Source: Bacillota bacterium
Lineage (GTDB): Bacteria > Bacillota > Clostridia > Acetivibrionales > DSM-1351
Reading direction: 5' to 3'
Length of the DNA: 64,000 nt
Assembly: GCA_023409265.1 (NCBI GenBank)
Contig: JAEYHZ010000031.1
Coordinates: 1-64,000 of the forward strand
Both the position numbers and the translations under genes were made by a program. The notes beneath the pieces were generated by a model. It saw nothing but the letters and a program-made list of their open reading frames with translations, was not told the origin of the DNA and searched no databases. This document shows, in pieces, positions 27,304-36,382 of the stretch (its first letter is position 1; each line of letters begins with the position of its first letter).

Positions 27304-28593
27304 ATGAGAGATAAAGTACAGCCTCTGGCGTATAGAATGGCACCGAGGACAATAGAAGAATTTGTAGGACAAGGACATATAATCGGCAAGGATAAAATGC
27401 TTTACAGAATGATTAAGGCCGACAGGATAACATCAATCATTCTGTATGGCCCTCCTGGTACCGGAAAGACATCTCTGGCAAGAATAATAGCCAATACAAC
27501 CCAGTCCAGCTTTGAGAAGCTCAATGCTGTTACCTCCGGAGTCAGTGATATAAAAAGGATAGCTGCAGATACAAAAAATACAATGCTTAATCCAAAGGGA
27601 AGAACTGTGCTGTTCATCGATGAAATTCACAGGTTCAATAAATCCCAGCAGGATGCACTTCTTCCCTATGTAGAAGACGGGTCAATCGTCTTAATCGGTG
27701 CAACCACAGAAAATCCTTTCTTTGAGGTAAATAAAGCACTGATATCCAGATCAACGGTATTCATGTTGAAGCCTCTCGAGAAGGAAGATATAAGAAGTCT
27801 TCTGTTAGGGGCGATCGAAGATAAGGAAAGAGGGCTGGGAAACTATAATATAACCATAACGGATGAAGCACTGGATTACCTGGCAGAAGTCTGCTCGGGT
27901 GACGCGAGAACAGCGTTGAATTCAATTGAGCTGGCTGTTCTTACTTCCGAGCTTGGAGAAAACGGCCATATCAATATTACATTGAATACCATTGAAGAAT
28001 GTGTTCAGAAGAAGGCTATTCGTTTTGATAAAAATGGTGAAGAACACTATGATAATATAAGTGCTTTCATTAAATCCATGAGAGGCAGCAGCCCCGATGC
28101 TGTGGTATTTTATCTTGCCAGGGCACTGTATGCGGGAGAGGATGTTGAATTCCTGGCAAGAAGAATAATAATATGTGCCTCTGAGGATGTTGGTATGGCT
28201 AATCCTACTGCGCTGCAGGTAGCAGTTGCTGCAGCACAGGCTGTAAAAATGATCGGAATGCCTGAAGCCCGGATAATCCTGGCACATGCGGCTGTTACTG
28301 TGGCTTGCAGTCCTAAATCAAACGCGGCTTATATGGCAATCAACAAGGCACTGTCAGATGTTGAATCAAAAAATACCGGAAGCGTGCCAATGCATCTTAG
28401 AAACGCTGCAGCCAAAGGAATGGAGAAATTGGGCTACGGACAGGGTTATAAATATGCTCATGATTATAAAAACAATATTGTCAAGCAGGAATTTTTCCCG
28501 GAAGAAATGAAAGGAACATTATACTACCATCCAACCTCAAATGGCTATGAGGCCAAAATCAAGGAATGGCTGGAGAAATGGAGAGAACAGTAA
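27304..28593 (+). CDS. rarA: Replication-associated recombination protein A (RarA/MgsA)
   Basis: A 429-residue AAA+ ATPase acting at stalled replication forks. The N-terminal ZBD-less start LAYRMAPRTIEEFVGQGHI is typical. Walker A GPPGTGKTS, Walker B LFIDEIHRFNK, sensor 1 GATTENP and the RarA-specific C-terminal MgsA domain (SMRGSSPDAVVFYLARAL, SEDVGMANP) are present. Length matches the family. It overlaps the next gene's start by one base. Confidence 0.96.
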   Translation: MRDKVQPLAYRMAPRTIEEFVGQGHIIGKDKMLYRMIKADRITSIILYGPPGTGKTSLARIIANTTQSSFEKLNAVTSGVSDIKRIAADTKNTMLNPKGRTVLFIDEIHRFNKSQQDALLPYVEDGSIVLIGATTENPFFEVNKALISRSTVFMLKPLEKEDIRSLLLGAIEDKERGLGNYNITITDEALDYLAEVCSGDARTALNSIELAVLTSELGENGHINITLNTIEECVQKKAIRFDKNGEEHYDNISAFIKSMRGSSPDAVVFYLARALYAGEDVEFLARRIIICASEDVGMANPTALQVAVAAAQAVKMIGMPEARIILAHAAVTVACSPKSNAAYMAINKALSDVESKNTGSVPMHLRNAAAKGMEKLGYGQGYKYAHDYKNNIVKQEFFPEEMKGTLYYHPTSNGYEAKIKEWLEKWREQ

Positions 28594-28868
28594 TGGCAAA
28601 GAGAATACTGGCATGGATTTTACTGGTTGGTTTTATACTACTATTATTAAATATAATAGTATTTCAGGTTTTCCTTATGCAAAGCGTAGCAGTCTATGCT
28701 GTAATTGCAATATGGTTTGTATTTTCAAATAAACCCTTACCAAGCAACAAGATTATTAAAACATCTGGAAATGGTCAGGAAAATACTGAAGAAGACAAAA
28801 ATGATGAAAGTGTTGTTGACTTTGATGTAAATAATGAAGGTGATGTAGACCATAAAGAAAACAAATAG
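28593..28868 (+). CDS. Small membrane protein downstream of rarA
   Basis: A 91-residue protein with two membrane segments (ILAWILLVGFILLLLNIIVF and AVYAVIAIWFVF) and an acidic, low-complexity tail. The ATG at 28593 overlaps the rarA stop (TAATG), giving translational coupling. Family unknown. An upstream in-frame ATG at 28566 lies within rarA and is less likely. Confidence 0.65.
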   Translation: MAKRILAWILLVGFILLLLNIIVFQVFLMQSVAVYAVIAIWFVFSNKPLPSNKIIKTSGNGQENTEEDKNDESVVDFDVNNEGDVDHKENK

Positions 28869-29035
28869 TAATTTTTCAGAATAAATATTTCACCTCTGCA
28901 AATACTATCAGGGAATAACTTTGAGTAGAATATCATTTTGCTGGAAGTAAATGCCAAAGAAGATAAGTCATTCCTTTTTATTCTTGAAAAGGGATTCCCT
29001 TTCCGATTCAGGCAATTATTCTTGGAGGTGGAAAT

Positions 29036-29317
29036 ATGGTAGTTGCAGTACAGTCAAATTTAACCGGACTTTCTCAAGCTTTATCCCAAAGGGGTTATAC
29101 AGTGGTGGATTTATATACCTACAGAAATCCTATAGATGCGGTGGTCTATGAGGGAAGTCGGTTTGATTTCTCGGCAATAACTGAAGAAAATACAAGTCCT
29201 GTTATGAGCACCAGCAGCAAATCAAGCTATGGTGTTTTTATTGTGTGTGCAAATGGAAAGAGTGTTGACGAAATAGATTATATGCTTAAAACGAGATGTT
29301 ACAGCTCATTCTTTTGA
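29036..29317 (+). CDS. UPF0180 family protein (YkuS-like)
   Basis: A 93-residue protein with a YkuS-like beginning (VAVQSNLTGLSQALSQRGY) and a central DAVVYEG segment, then a serine-rich linker and YGVFIVCANGKSVDEI. Function unknown. GGAGGTGG precedes the ATG. Confidence 0.75.
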   Translation: MVVAVQSNLTGLSQALSQRGYTVVDLYTYRNPIDAVVYEGSRFDFSAITEENTSPVMSTSSKSSYGVFIVCANGKSVDEIDYMLKTRCYSSFF

Positions 29318-29480
29318 ATCATAGCTATAAAATTTTATAAAAGTTAATATAAATTAATTTAAGGTTTTAATGAAATTGTACTATTTCTACTTGAATTCCT
29401 TTTTCTGATATGGTAACATCAATTTAAAGTCTAGTAAATTAATTGGAATTAAGGTAATTGACTTTTTATTAAGTTATGTA

Positions 29481-29495
29481 GTGTACATTGTACAC
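29481..29495. promoter_or_regulatory. Perfect palindrome upstream of the Rrf2-type regulator
   Basis: GTGTACATTGTACAC lies just before the GGGGTGA ribosome binding site. A symmetric 15-mer here is a candidate autoregulatory site, though it does not look like a classical IscR or CymR box. Confidence 0.45.
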
Positions 29496-29510
29496 GATTG
29501 GGGTGATAAT

Positions 29511-29957
29511 TTGAAAGTTTCAACTAAAGGAAGATATGGCCTTAGAGCTATTGTTGATCTTGCTGTCCACGACAAGGACGGGCAGGTATCTTTAAAATGT
29601 GTCGCTGAGAGGCAGGGTCTTTCTGAAAACTATCTTGAGCAGCTTTTTTCTTCATTAAAAAAGTCCGGACTTGTCAAGAGTGTCAGAGGAGCCCAGGGGG
29701 GCTATTTGCTTGCCAAACCGGCTGAAAATATTTCAGTTGGAGATGTTTTAAGGTCACTGGAAGGAACACTGTGTCCGGTAGACTGTATTGATCTTGAAAT
29801 GCCTGTAAACTGCGATAAGGCAGATTCATGTGTCACTGCTACAGTATGGTCAAAATTAAGAGATAAAATTAATGAAGTGGTAGATTCCATATCAATTGCT
29901 GATCTTGTTCTGGAATATGAAAACAAAACAAAGACCGATTATATATATTACATATAA
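29511..29957 (+). CDS. iscR: Rrf2-family regulator, IscR-like
   Basis: A 148-residue winged-helix regulator. The HTH (KVSTKGRYGLRAIVDLA ... RQGLSENYLEQLFSSLKKSG) and the wing (VRGAQGGYLLAKP) fit Rrf2. Four cysteines at 88, 92, 101 and 107 lie in the cluster-binding region, allowing a [2Fe-2S] cluster as in IscR. It heads iscS-iscU-mnmA. The start is TTG after GGGGTGA; the in-frame GTG at 29481 is part of a palindrome and lies before the ribosome site. Confidence 0.88.
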   Translation: MKVSTKGRYGLRAIVDLAVHDKDGQVSLKCVAERQGLSENYLEQLFSSLKKSGLVKSVRGAQGGYLLAKPAENISVGDVLRSLEGTLCPVDCIDLEMPVNCDKADSCVTATVWSKLRDKINEVVDSISIADLVLEYENKTKTDYIYYI

Positions 29958-30123
29958 TCCTGTTTTTATAAGATTTATTAGGGTATATTATCATAGGATA
30001 AGATGTTCTAAGGTTTTTTATTTTGCAAAATATTTTTAAGGTAAGATAAGTTAATAAGGAATACATGAAAAATATTATTATTGGTTTTTCATTTGTTCTA
30101 TAAATATAAGGGAGTGTTTCATA

Positions 30124-31305
30124 ATGGGAAATAAGATTATTTATTTGGATCATGCAGCAACCACATATGTTAAGCCTGAAGTATTTGAAGCAATGAAGCC
30201 GTACTTCACCGAACATTTTGGGAATGCTTCTTCGATATATACAATAGGCCGTGATAGTAAAAAAGCCGTTGAGGAAGCCAGGGAAAAAGTAGCAAAAGCT
30301 ATTGGAGCTCAAGCCAGAGAAATTTACTTTACCGGATCAGGCAGTGAAGCCGATAACTGGGCTTTAAAAGGAATTGCAGAAGCAAACAGGAAGAAAGGAA
30401 ATCATATAATTACCTCAGCCATAGAACATCCTGCAATTATGGAATCCTGCAAGTATCTGGCAGGTCAAGGTTTTGAAATTACCTATTTGCCTGTTGACAG
30501 TGATGGAATTGTATCACTGGAAGAATTAAAGAAAGCCATCAAAAGTACTACAATACTTATAAGCATTATGTTTGCCAATAATGAAATAGGTACAATACAG
30601 CCTATACAGGAAATTGGAGCTATTGCTCGCGAGAAGGGAATTGTTTTTCATACAGATGCAGTACAGGCAGTTGGCAATATTGCAATTGATGTTGAAAAAC
30701 TGAATGTAGACCTGCTTTCCTTGTCAGGGCATAAGTTCTATGGTCCTAAGGGTGCCGGAGCGCTGTACGTGAGAAAAGGTGTTAAAATCACCTCCTTCAT
30801 CCATGGAGGACACCAGGAAAGAGGCAAGAGAGCCAGCACAGAAAATATTCCTGGCATTATTGGTCTTGGAAGAGCTATCGAATTAGCTGTGGATAATATG
30901 GAAGAATATAACAAAAAACTTATTAATTTAAGAGAGAAAACCATAGAAGGTCTAATGGCCAAAATTCCATACATCAAACTTAATGGTCATAGAACAAAAA
31001 GATTACCCGGAAATGTTAACATTTCATTTCAGTATATTGAAGGTGAATCACTTCTTCTGATGCTTGATATGATAAATGTATGCGGCTCGAGCGGATCAGC
31101 CTGCTCTTCGGGTTCACTTGATCCTTCCCATGTATTGATGGCAATAGGTTTACCCCATGAAATTGCACACGGTTCATTGAGACTGAGTTTTGGAGAAGAA
31201 AACACAGAGGAAGATGTTGATTTTATTCTTGAAGAAATCCCTAAGATAGTTAACAGATTGAGAGATATGTCTCCCTTATACGAAGCTGTTAAGAACAAAA
31301 AGTAA
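30124..31305 (+). CDS. iscS: Cysteine desulfurase (NifS/IscS)
   Basis: A 393-residue PLP enzyme that takes sulfur from cysteine as a persulfide. LDHAATTYVKPEV starts the fold, TDAVQAVGNI and LSGHKFYGPKG provide the PLP lysine region, and the flexible loop GSSGSACSSGS carries the catalytic Cys. It delivers sulfur to IscU (39 bases downstream) and MnmA (farther downstream). AAGGGAG precedes the ATG. Confidence 0.95.
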   Translation: MGNKIIYLDHAATTYVKPEVFEAMKPYFTEHFGNASSIYTIGRDSKKAVEEAREKVAKAIGAQAREIYFTGSGSEADNWALKGIAEANRKKGNHIITSAIEHPAIMESCKYLAGQGFEITYLPVDSDGIVSLEELKKAIKSTTILISIMFANNEIGTIQPIQEIGAIAREKGIVFHTDAVQAVGNIAIDVEKLNVDLLSLSGHKFYGPKGAGALYVRKGVKITSFIHGGHQERGKRASTENIPGIIGLGRAIELAVDNMEEYNKKLINLREKTIEGLMAKIPYIKLNGHRTKRLPGNVNISFQYIEGESLLLMLDMINVCGSSGSACSSGSLDPSHVLMAIGLPHEIAHGSLRLSFGEENTEEDVDFILEEIPKIVNRLRDMSPLYEAVKNKK

Positions 31306-31343
31306 TCATCTGAAGATATATTACAAGAAAAGAGGTTATGTAA

Positions 31344-31805
31344 ATGTATAGTGAAAAAGTAATGGATCATTTTTCAAATCCAAGAAATGTTGGAGAAATT
31401 GACGATGCTAATGGTGTGGGTCAGGTTGGAAACGCTAAATGCGGTGATATAATGAAAATGTATCTTAAGATAGAAGATAATATTATTGTAGATGCCAAAT
31501 TCAAAACCTTCGGCTGCGGAGCAGCAGTCGCAACAAGCAGTATGGCAACTGAGCTTGTTAAAGGCAAAACCGTTGAAGAGGCAATGAAGATAACAAATAA
31601 AGCAGTTGCTGAAGCTCTGGATGGACTGCCACCTGCAAAAATGCATTGCTCGAACCTTGCAGAGGAGGCTATTGCTGCGGCTCTTGAGGATTACAGAAGA
31701 AGAAACGGTTTGGCCGCTGATGAAAGTGTCGATTGTAATGGCTGCTGCAGCAGCTGTCATCACAGCCATGGACGTGAAGAAGATTTTGATGAAGATGAAG
31801 ACTGA
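31344..31805 (+). CDS. iscU: Fe-S cluster scaffold IscU/NifU-type
   Basis: A 153-residue scaffold with the three ligand cysteines in NAKCGD, FGCGAAVA and MHCSNLAEEA. The D-to-A switch site in the first motif is an Asp, as usual. The C-terminal ~25 residues after the conserved domain are an unusual Cys/His-rich acidic tail (CNGCCSSCHHSHG then EEDFDEDED), which may bind another metal ion or the desulfurase. Confidence 0.94.
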   Translation: MYSEKVMDHFSNPRNVGEIDDANGVGQVGNAKCGDIMKMYLKIEDNIIVDAKFKTFGCGAAVATSSMATELVKGKTVEEAMKITNKAVAEALDGLPPAKMHCSNLAEEAIAAALEDYRRRNGLAADESVDCNGCCSSCHHSHGREEDFDEDED

Positions 31806-31827
31806 TAGAAGTTGGAGAGAGGGGTAA

Positions 31828-32907
31828 ATGAGCTCAAAAAAAGTTATGCTTGGTATGAGCGGCGGCGTTGACAGTTCTGTTGCAGCCGCCATTTTACTGC
31901 AGCAAGGTTATGAGGTAATAGGAGTAACTCTTCAGATATGGCAGGACATGGACGAGGAATTAAAGAAATCCGAGGGCGGCTGCTGTTCGCTTTCGGCGGT
32001 GGACGACGCCCGAAGAGTTGCCAACAAGCTTGGAATACCTTATTATGTATTAAATTTTAAAGATATTTTTAATAAAACAGTAATTGAGTATTTTAAGGAG
32101 GAGTACTTCAAAGGCCGTACTCCAAATCCCTGTATTGCATGCAACAGACATGTAAAGTGGCAGGCAATGCTGGATAAGGCAGTTTCAATGGGAATTGATT
32201 ACATTGCGACAGGCCACTATGCAAAGGTATTGTTTGACGCTGCGTCAGGCCGATATATTCTGAAGAAATCTGTAACCGACAGGAAGGATCAGACCTATGC
32301 ACTGTATAATCTGACGCAGCAGCAGCTGAGCAGAACTCTGATGCCTGTAGGAGATTACTCCAAGGAACAAATAAGGCAAATAGCAAAGGAGATAGGTCTC
32401 TCTGTTGCAACAAAACCGGACAGTCAGGAAATATGCTTTATAAATGACAATGATTATGGAAAATTTCTAAGTGAGAATAGTGATAAAAAAATAGTTCCCG
32501 GTAAATTTGTTGATACAAAAGGAAATGTACTGGGTACTCATAAAGGAATAGTTCACTATACCGTAGGCCAGAGAAAAGGCTTGGGAATTGCCTTTGGAAA
32601 ACCAATGTTTGTTGTCGCTCTCGATGCCGAAAACAACAGGGTTATTCTGGGCGATGACAGCGAGGTATTCTCAAGCTCACTAACAGCTTCGGATCTGAAT
32701 TTTATTTCAATAGAAAAACCGGTTGATGGAATGAGGGTTAGTGCAAAAATTCGTTATTCAGCAAAGGAGGCACCTGCAACCATTCGGGTTATTGACAATG
32801 ACAAAATCCGGGTTGACTTTGATACGCCTCAAAGGGCTATTACTCCAGGACAATCGGTGGTTTTCTATGAAGGTGATACAGTTGTTGGCGGCGGAACTAT
32901 TGAATAG
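31828..32907 (+). CDS. mnmA: tRNA-specific 2-thiouridylase MnmA
   Basis: A 359-residue enzyme adding sulfur to wobble U34 of Glu, Gln and Lys tRNAs. PP-loop SGGVDSS at residues 11-17, first catalytic Cys in NPCIACN, second in EICFIND near residue 200, and TVGQRKGLGI from the central domain. It lies 22 bases after iscU, so sulfur supply and use are in one operon. Confidence 0.97.
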   Translation: MSSKKVMLGMSGGVDSSVAAAILLQQGYEVIGVTLQIWQDMDEELKKSEGGCCSLSAVDDARRVANKLGIPYYVLNFKDIFNKTVIEYFKEEYFKGRTPNPCIACNRHVKWQAMLDKAVSMGIDYIATGHYAKVLFDAASGRYILKKSVTDRKDQTYALYNLTQQQLSRTLMPVGDYSKEQIRQIAKEIGLSVATKPDSQEICFINDNDYGKFLSENSDKKIVPGKFVDTKGNVLGTHKGIVHYTVGQRKGLGIAFGKPMFVVALDAENNRVILGDDSEVFSSSLTASDLNFISIEKPVDGMRVSAKIRYSAKEAPATIRVIDNDKIRVDFDTPQRAITPGQSVVFYEGDTVVGGGTIE

Positions 32908-32979
32908 TCTTACAAGGCAACGTGTGAATAGTCAACTTATTTAGTTGGTTTGTTTTAAAATAATGTTTAATTTTTTAGT

Positions 32980-33033
32980 AAAGGATTGTTTGGATTAATA
33001 TTTTAAAATTAGTCTTAGCAATCCTTTTAAAAT
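32980..33033 (+). terminator. Terminator-like hairpin after mnmA
   Basis: AAAGGATTG pairs with CAATCCTTT over an AT-rich loop with further internal pairing. It is followed by T-poor sequence, so efficiency is uncertain. Confidence 0.5.
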
Positions 33034-33157
33034 AAGGCATAATTGTATTAGTTTTCCCACATATAAAATATCGTATTAGTAAACATTAATACTGATTTTG
33101 TTTCTTTGAATCAGGGGAACTGAATCCGCCTGGTTCAATCAGGAGGAGGGGATTCTT

Positions 33158-33346
33158 TTGCGCGAGGGACTTATTCCTACCGTTTTAGGAACAGCAGTAA
33201 CAGCAACAGGGTTAGCAATGCGAGGGCTTGACATGAAAAAACGTGGCATGACCAAGCGTGATACAACAGTTGCCATAGGTGCTGGGATAATCGGTTTCGG
33301 ATTGGCACATGTTGTATTAGGCTCCATAGACCTTGTTCAGAAATAA
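33158..33346 (+). CDS. Small hydrophobic protein, unknown
   Basis: A 62-residue protein with two Gly/Ala-rich hydrophobic segments and a basic middle (MKKRGMTKRD). TTG start follows AGGAGGAGGGG and a strong terminator follows, so it is likely real. Similar clostridial proteins are of unknown function. Confidence 0.65.
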   Translation: MREGLIPTVLGTAVTATGLAMRGLDMKKRGMTKRDTTVAIGAGIIGFGLAHVVLGSIDLVQK

Positions 33347-33352
33347 TATCAT

Positions 33353-33378
33353 TCGGGGTGCGGTTGCACCCCGTTTTT
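33353..33378 (+). terminator. Strong terminator
   Basis: CGGGGTG/CACCCCG stem, 6-base loop, T5. Confidence 0.9.
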
Positions 33379-33486
33379 CTTCGTCACCTCAATCCAATTG
33401 TTAAATGAATTTTCTTACCTCAGCCTCGTACCAAATTTCCTTAAATTTCCTTACCTCACTTCAACCTCATACCAATAGTAGGCGGG

Positions 33487-33560
33487 TTTAATGATAAAAC
33501 ATAAAAATTTAATGATAAACATTAAAAATATATTGACTTTCGTTACCGGTGTATTATACT
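33487..33560 (+). promoter_or_regulatory. Promoter and direct repeats of the DUF2975/XRE pair
   Basis: TTTAATGATAAA occurs at 33487 and 33508 (21 bp apart). TTGACT (33533-33538), a 16 bp spacer and TATACT (33555-33560) follow. The repeats are likely sites for the XRE regulator encoded in the same operon. Confidence 0.6.
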
Positions 33561-33603
33561 GGAAGTATGCTTTATATAAATACCAAATCTGGAGGATGCT
33601 GGT

Positions 33604-34101
33604 ATGAGTGAAGAAATCAGGGATATATTAATCAATTGCGAAAAGGAAAAGGAGATAAAATTTAGCTTGACTTTTAACCTGATTCTGGCTGTGTCGATAT
33701 TCTTAACGGGTTTAGTGACACTTGCAGGAATCCTATTTTTTGTAGTCGGTATTTCTGATAAAATATGGACAACGAATGAAATAAATACATTCTTAAGTAA
33801 TTCTTTATTTTTTATAAGTGTATTTTGCTGCTTTATTTCCCTAATCAATATAGCTATTGTAAAAAAACCATTTTCAAAAATATTGGTTTGGTGTACCATG
33901 ATAGTCGGCATGCTATTTGTTATTTCATCCTTTGTTTTTCCTCGGTTTACAGGGTATGATTGTAATTTTACGATATATAGAAATGGGGGTTTTATCTTAT
34001 GTAATGGTACGCTTCTTTTGATTGGGCTCCTTGGAATATTATTCTCAAAGGTAATAAAATACGGTTTTATATATCAAAAACATTCGGATACTACCATATG
34101 A
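33604..34101 (+). CDS. DUF2975 membrane protein
   Basis: A 165-residue protein with four membrane segments (TFNLILAVSIFLTGLVTLAG, SLFFISVFCCFISLINIAIV, LVWCTMIVGMLFVISS, LCNGTLLLIGLLGILF). Size and layout match DUF2975 proteins, which are commonly paired with a small XRE regulator, as here. Confidence 0.75.
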   Translation: MSEEIRDILINCEKEKEIKFSLTFNLILAVSIFLTGLVTLAGILFFVVGISDKIWTTNEINTFLSNSLFFISVFCCFISLINIAIVKKPFSKILVWCTMIVGMLFVISSFVFPRFTGYDCNFTIYRNGGFILCNGTLLLIGLLGILFSKVIKYGFIYQKHSDTTI

Positions 34102-34146
34102 TATTAGTCTGGTAGAACTAAACCTACAGTCAGGTGGGGAGATAAT

Positions 34147-34359
34147 ATGGCTATAGTATTAAGGCTGGACAGAGTTATGGCAGACCGTAAAATTTCATTG
34201 AATGAACTGGCAGAACGGGTTGGAATATCAAATGTAAACCTGTCAAATCTAAAAACAGGAAAAGTAAAGGCCATTCGTTTTTCGTCTCTGGAAGCTATTT
34301 GTGACGTATTGGATTGCCAGCCCGGAGATATAATGGAATTTAGACGGGATAAAAAATAA
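34147..34359 (+). CDS. Small XRE-family HTH regulator (YozG-like)
   Basis: A 70-residue stand-alone helix-turn-helix protein: MADRKISLNELAERVGISN, VNLSNLKTGKVKAIRFSSL, EAICDVLDCQPGDIM. It is the Cro/YozG class that accompanies DUF2975 membrane proteins. It probably represses its own operon. Confidence 0.9.
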   Translation: MAIVLRLDRVMADRKISLNELAERVGISNVNLSNLKTGKVKAIRFSSLEAICDVLDCQPGDIMEFRRDKK

Positions 34360-34410
34360 GTTAACGATCAATATTTTCAGGTAAACAAAGTTGTAGAAAC
34401 AGAAGGCTTT

Positions 34411-35067
34411 ATGGGTGAATTTCTTATGGATAAACATATTCAGTGGTATATACAACAAAGAGTTGAAAGAACTATTACAAATCTAGAAAAACACAATATT
34501 ACAGGGATTTTTGTTCCTGATGAAGTCGAGCTGCTGACAAGGCTGGAGCAATTTATACCTGAGGCTTCCGTAGTAACTGTTTCTGACTCGGTAAGCCTCT
34601 TTGAAGCAGGTGTAATTGATTTTCTGCGAAACGGAAAATATATTTTTTTCGATAAGCACAGAGAAGGTATTTCAACCGAAGAGAAGAAGGAAATATACAG
34701 AAAGAGCTTTAGTTCCGACACTTTTATATGCAGTACAAATGCATTGACAGAGCAGGGAGAGATATACAATATTGATGGTAATGGCAGCCGCGTCGCTCCA
34801 ATGATTTATGGTCCTGAGCAGGTAATTATTGTTGCAGGTATTAACAAACTTGTCAGGAATTTGGAGGAGGCTGAACAAAGGGTACGGCAATATACTGCGC
34901 CTCTTGATGCCAAAAGGTTAGGTAAGAATACTCCGTGCACCAGAATTGGTTATTGTGTGGACTGCAGCAGTGACGAAAGAATTTGCAATGATTTTGTTGT
35001 TATAAAACGGCAGTTTATAAAGGGTAGAATAAAAGTCCTTATTGTTGGTAAACAGTTTGGCTATTAA
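34411..35067 (+). CDS. LUD domain-containing protein (LutC-like)
   Basis: A 218-residue LUD (DUF162) protein. ASVVTVSDSVSLFEAGV and FICSTNALTEQGEIYNIDGN are family motifs, and CVDCSSDERICND near the C-terminus has three cysteines. LutC proteins take part in lactate use, but stand-alone clostridial members are uncharacterised. Two in-frame ATGs (34411, 34426) each have a reasonable GA-rich site; the second gives a more typical N-terminus. Confidence 0.85.
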   Translation: MGEFLMDKHIQWYIQQRVERTITNLEKHNITGIFVPDEVELLTRLEQFIPEASVVTVSDSVSLFEAGVIDFLRNGKYIFFDKHREGISTEEKKEIYRKSFSSDTFICSTNALTEQGEIYNIDGNGSRVAPMIYGPEQVIIVAGINKLVRNLEEAEQRVRQYTAPLDAKRLGKNTPCTRIGYCVDCSSDERICNDFVVIKRQFIKGRIKVLIVGKQFGY

Positions 35068-35192
35068 CTATATCAAGTATAATTTATTAATTATAGTATG
35101 AAAAAGTGTGAAAGAAATTTTAAATAGGCTGGGTTTTATGGGAAAATAAACATTGAATAAAAATATTATTGATTCGAGATCGGAGGGTTGTG

Positions 35193-35960
35193 ATGTACCG
35201 TTTAAAGAAAGAAGATATGTTCAGAATAGCTCCATTTTTTGATGGCTGGGAGGAGACTCTTTTATGGTCATGTTTGCAGGGATACATGGGGAATGCCTGG
35301 ACCGATAATATTGAAAATCCGCAGTCCGCTCAGATCGTAACCGGGGATTTCTGCTTTTTCGCTGGCAAACCAGATATTGAACTTGTAAAAAATGTTCCTG
35401 AAAGCTTTCCCTCAAAGTACATACTGATGATACCGGAAAATGATGCATGGGCAGAGCTCATAGAGCAGGCATATAAAGATAGGAGTCATAAATTTATGCG
35501 CTATGCCATAAAAAAAGAACCTGATGTATTTGACAGGGAAAAGCTTAAGGCATATATTGAGAGACTTCCGGCCGGATACGTTTTGAGAAGGATTAATGAG
35601 GAATTATTCCATAGGGTTTTGAAGGAGGAATGGTCAAGGTGTTTTTGTTCTGAATTTGAAAAATATGAGGATTACGCTGAATATGGCCTGGGTTTCGTAG
35701 TGCTTGACGGGGATCAGATTATTTCAGGTGCTTCCTCATATACAGTCTACAATAGTGGTATTGAAATCGAGATAGACACCAGGGAGGATTATAGAAGAAA
35801 AGGACTTGCTCTGGTATGTGCATCGAAATTAATACTGGAATGTCTGGATAGAAATCTCTACCCTAGCTGGGATGCTGCAAACAGGGAATCTGTGGCTTTG
35901 TCTGAAAAGCTGGGCTATCATTTCGACAAAGAATATGTAACTTATTCAGTATCTGTGTAA
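35193..35960 (+). CDS. GNAT acetyltransferase (ZmaR-like)
   Basis: A 255-residue protein of the GNAT_acetyltran class, with a ~120-residue N-terminal half and a C-terminal GNAT domain: IEIEIDTREDYRRKGLALVC gives the acetyl-CoA loop and PSWDAANRESVALSEKLGY the last helix. Related enzymes acetylate antibiotics, but the substrate is unknown here. ATG 35193 follows GGAGGG; the in-frame codon at 35169 precedes that site. Confidence 0.82.
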   Translation: MYRLKKEDMFRIAPFFDGWEETLLWSCLQGYMGNAWTDNIENPQSAQIVTGDFCFFAGKPDIELVKNVPESFPSKYILMIPENDAWAELIEQAYKDRSHKFMRYAIKKEPDVFDREKLKAYIERLPAGYVLRRINEELFHRVLKEEWSRCFCSEFEKYEDYAEYGLGFVVLDGDQIISGASSYTVYNSGIEIEIDTREDYRRKGLALVCASKLILECLDRNLYPSWDAANRESVALSEKLGYHFDKEYVTYSVSV

Positions 35961-35981
35961 TTAAAAAGGTTTTGGCAGAAA

Positions 35982-36007
35982 TAAAAAAAGCCTTTTACTA
36001 AGAGGCT
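35982..36007 (-). terminator. Terminator of the 44-residue peptide gene
   Basis: Read on minus, AGCCT and AGGCT close a loop containing the stop codon and are followed by T7. Confidence 0.75.
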
Positions 36008-36132
36008 ATTTCGTTGACGTTTGAGGTTTTGTCCTGATTATGTGGAGCAGTATATTTTTCAAAAATATCAAAGGACTCACACAGGCATTCTTCAATAACG
36101 TCGGGATTTAAAAGTACGTTATCCTTATTCAA
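35998..36132 (-). CDS. 44-residue acidic peptide, possible precursor or signalling peptide
   Basis: A short frame starting at TTG, five bases after AAGGTGAG, reads NKDNVLLNPDVIEECLCESF and ends EIAS. It has its own promoter (36163-36191) and terminator, so it is probably a real gene. Net charge is strongly negative, two cysteines form CLC, and there is no membrane segment. It could be a modified-peptide precursor or a small regulator; no modification genes are adjacent. Confidence 0.6.
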   Translation of the reverse strand: MNKDNVLLNPDVIEECLCESFDIFEKYTAPHNQDKTSNVNEIAS

Positions 36133-36162
36133 TTATCTCACCTTCTTTCTATTACACTATTA

Positions 36163-36191
36163 AATATATACCCATTTCCAAAAGATTTCAA
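36163..36191 (-). promoter_or_regulatory. Promoter of the 44-residue peptide gene
   Basis: On the minus strand TTGAAA (36191-36186), a 17 bp spacer and TATATT (36168-36163). The predicted leader is about 25 bases. Confidence 0.6.
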
Positions 36192-36298
36192 TCAGGTTTA
36201 TGTTAAGTTTAAATTAAAATAGTTATGAAGTAGAGATAAGTTAGTATAGAATTGGATAAAATAAGTGGCTTTTGTGAGTTTTCACTTGATAGAGCCTT

Positions 36299-36345
36299 AA
36301 TAACAAACAGTTATAAACTTGTAGTATTTTATACCGTTTGTTATT
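36299..36345. other. 10 bp inverted repeat between convergent units
   Basis: AATAACAAAC and GTTTGTTATT enclose 27 bases. There is no clear T run on minus, so termination of hisJ is possible but weak. Confidence 0.4.
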
Positions 36346-36382
36346 TACAGGACTATCGATGAATACTGCAGGTTCAACGACT

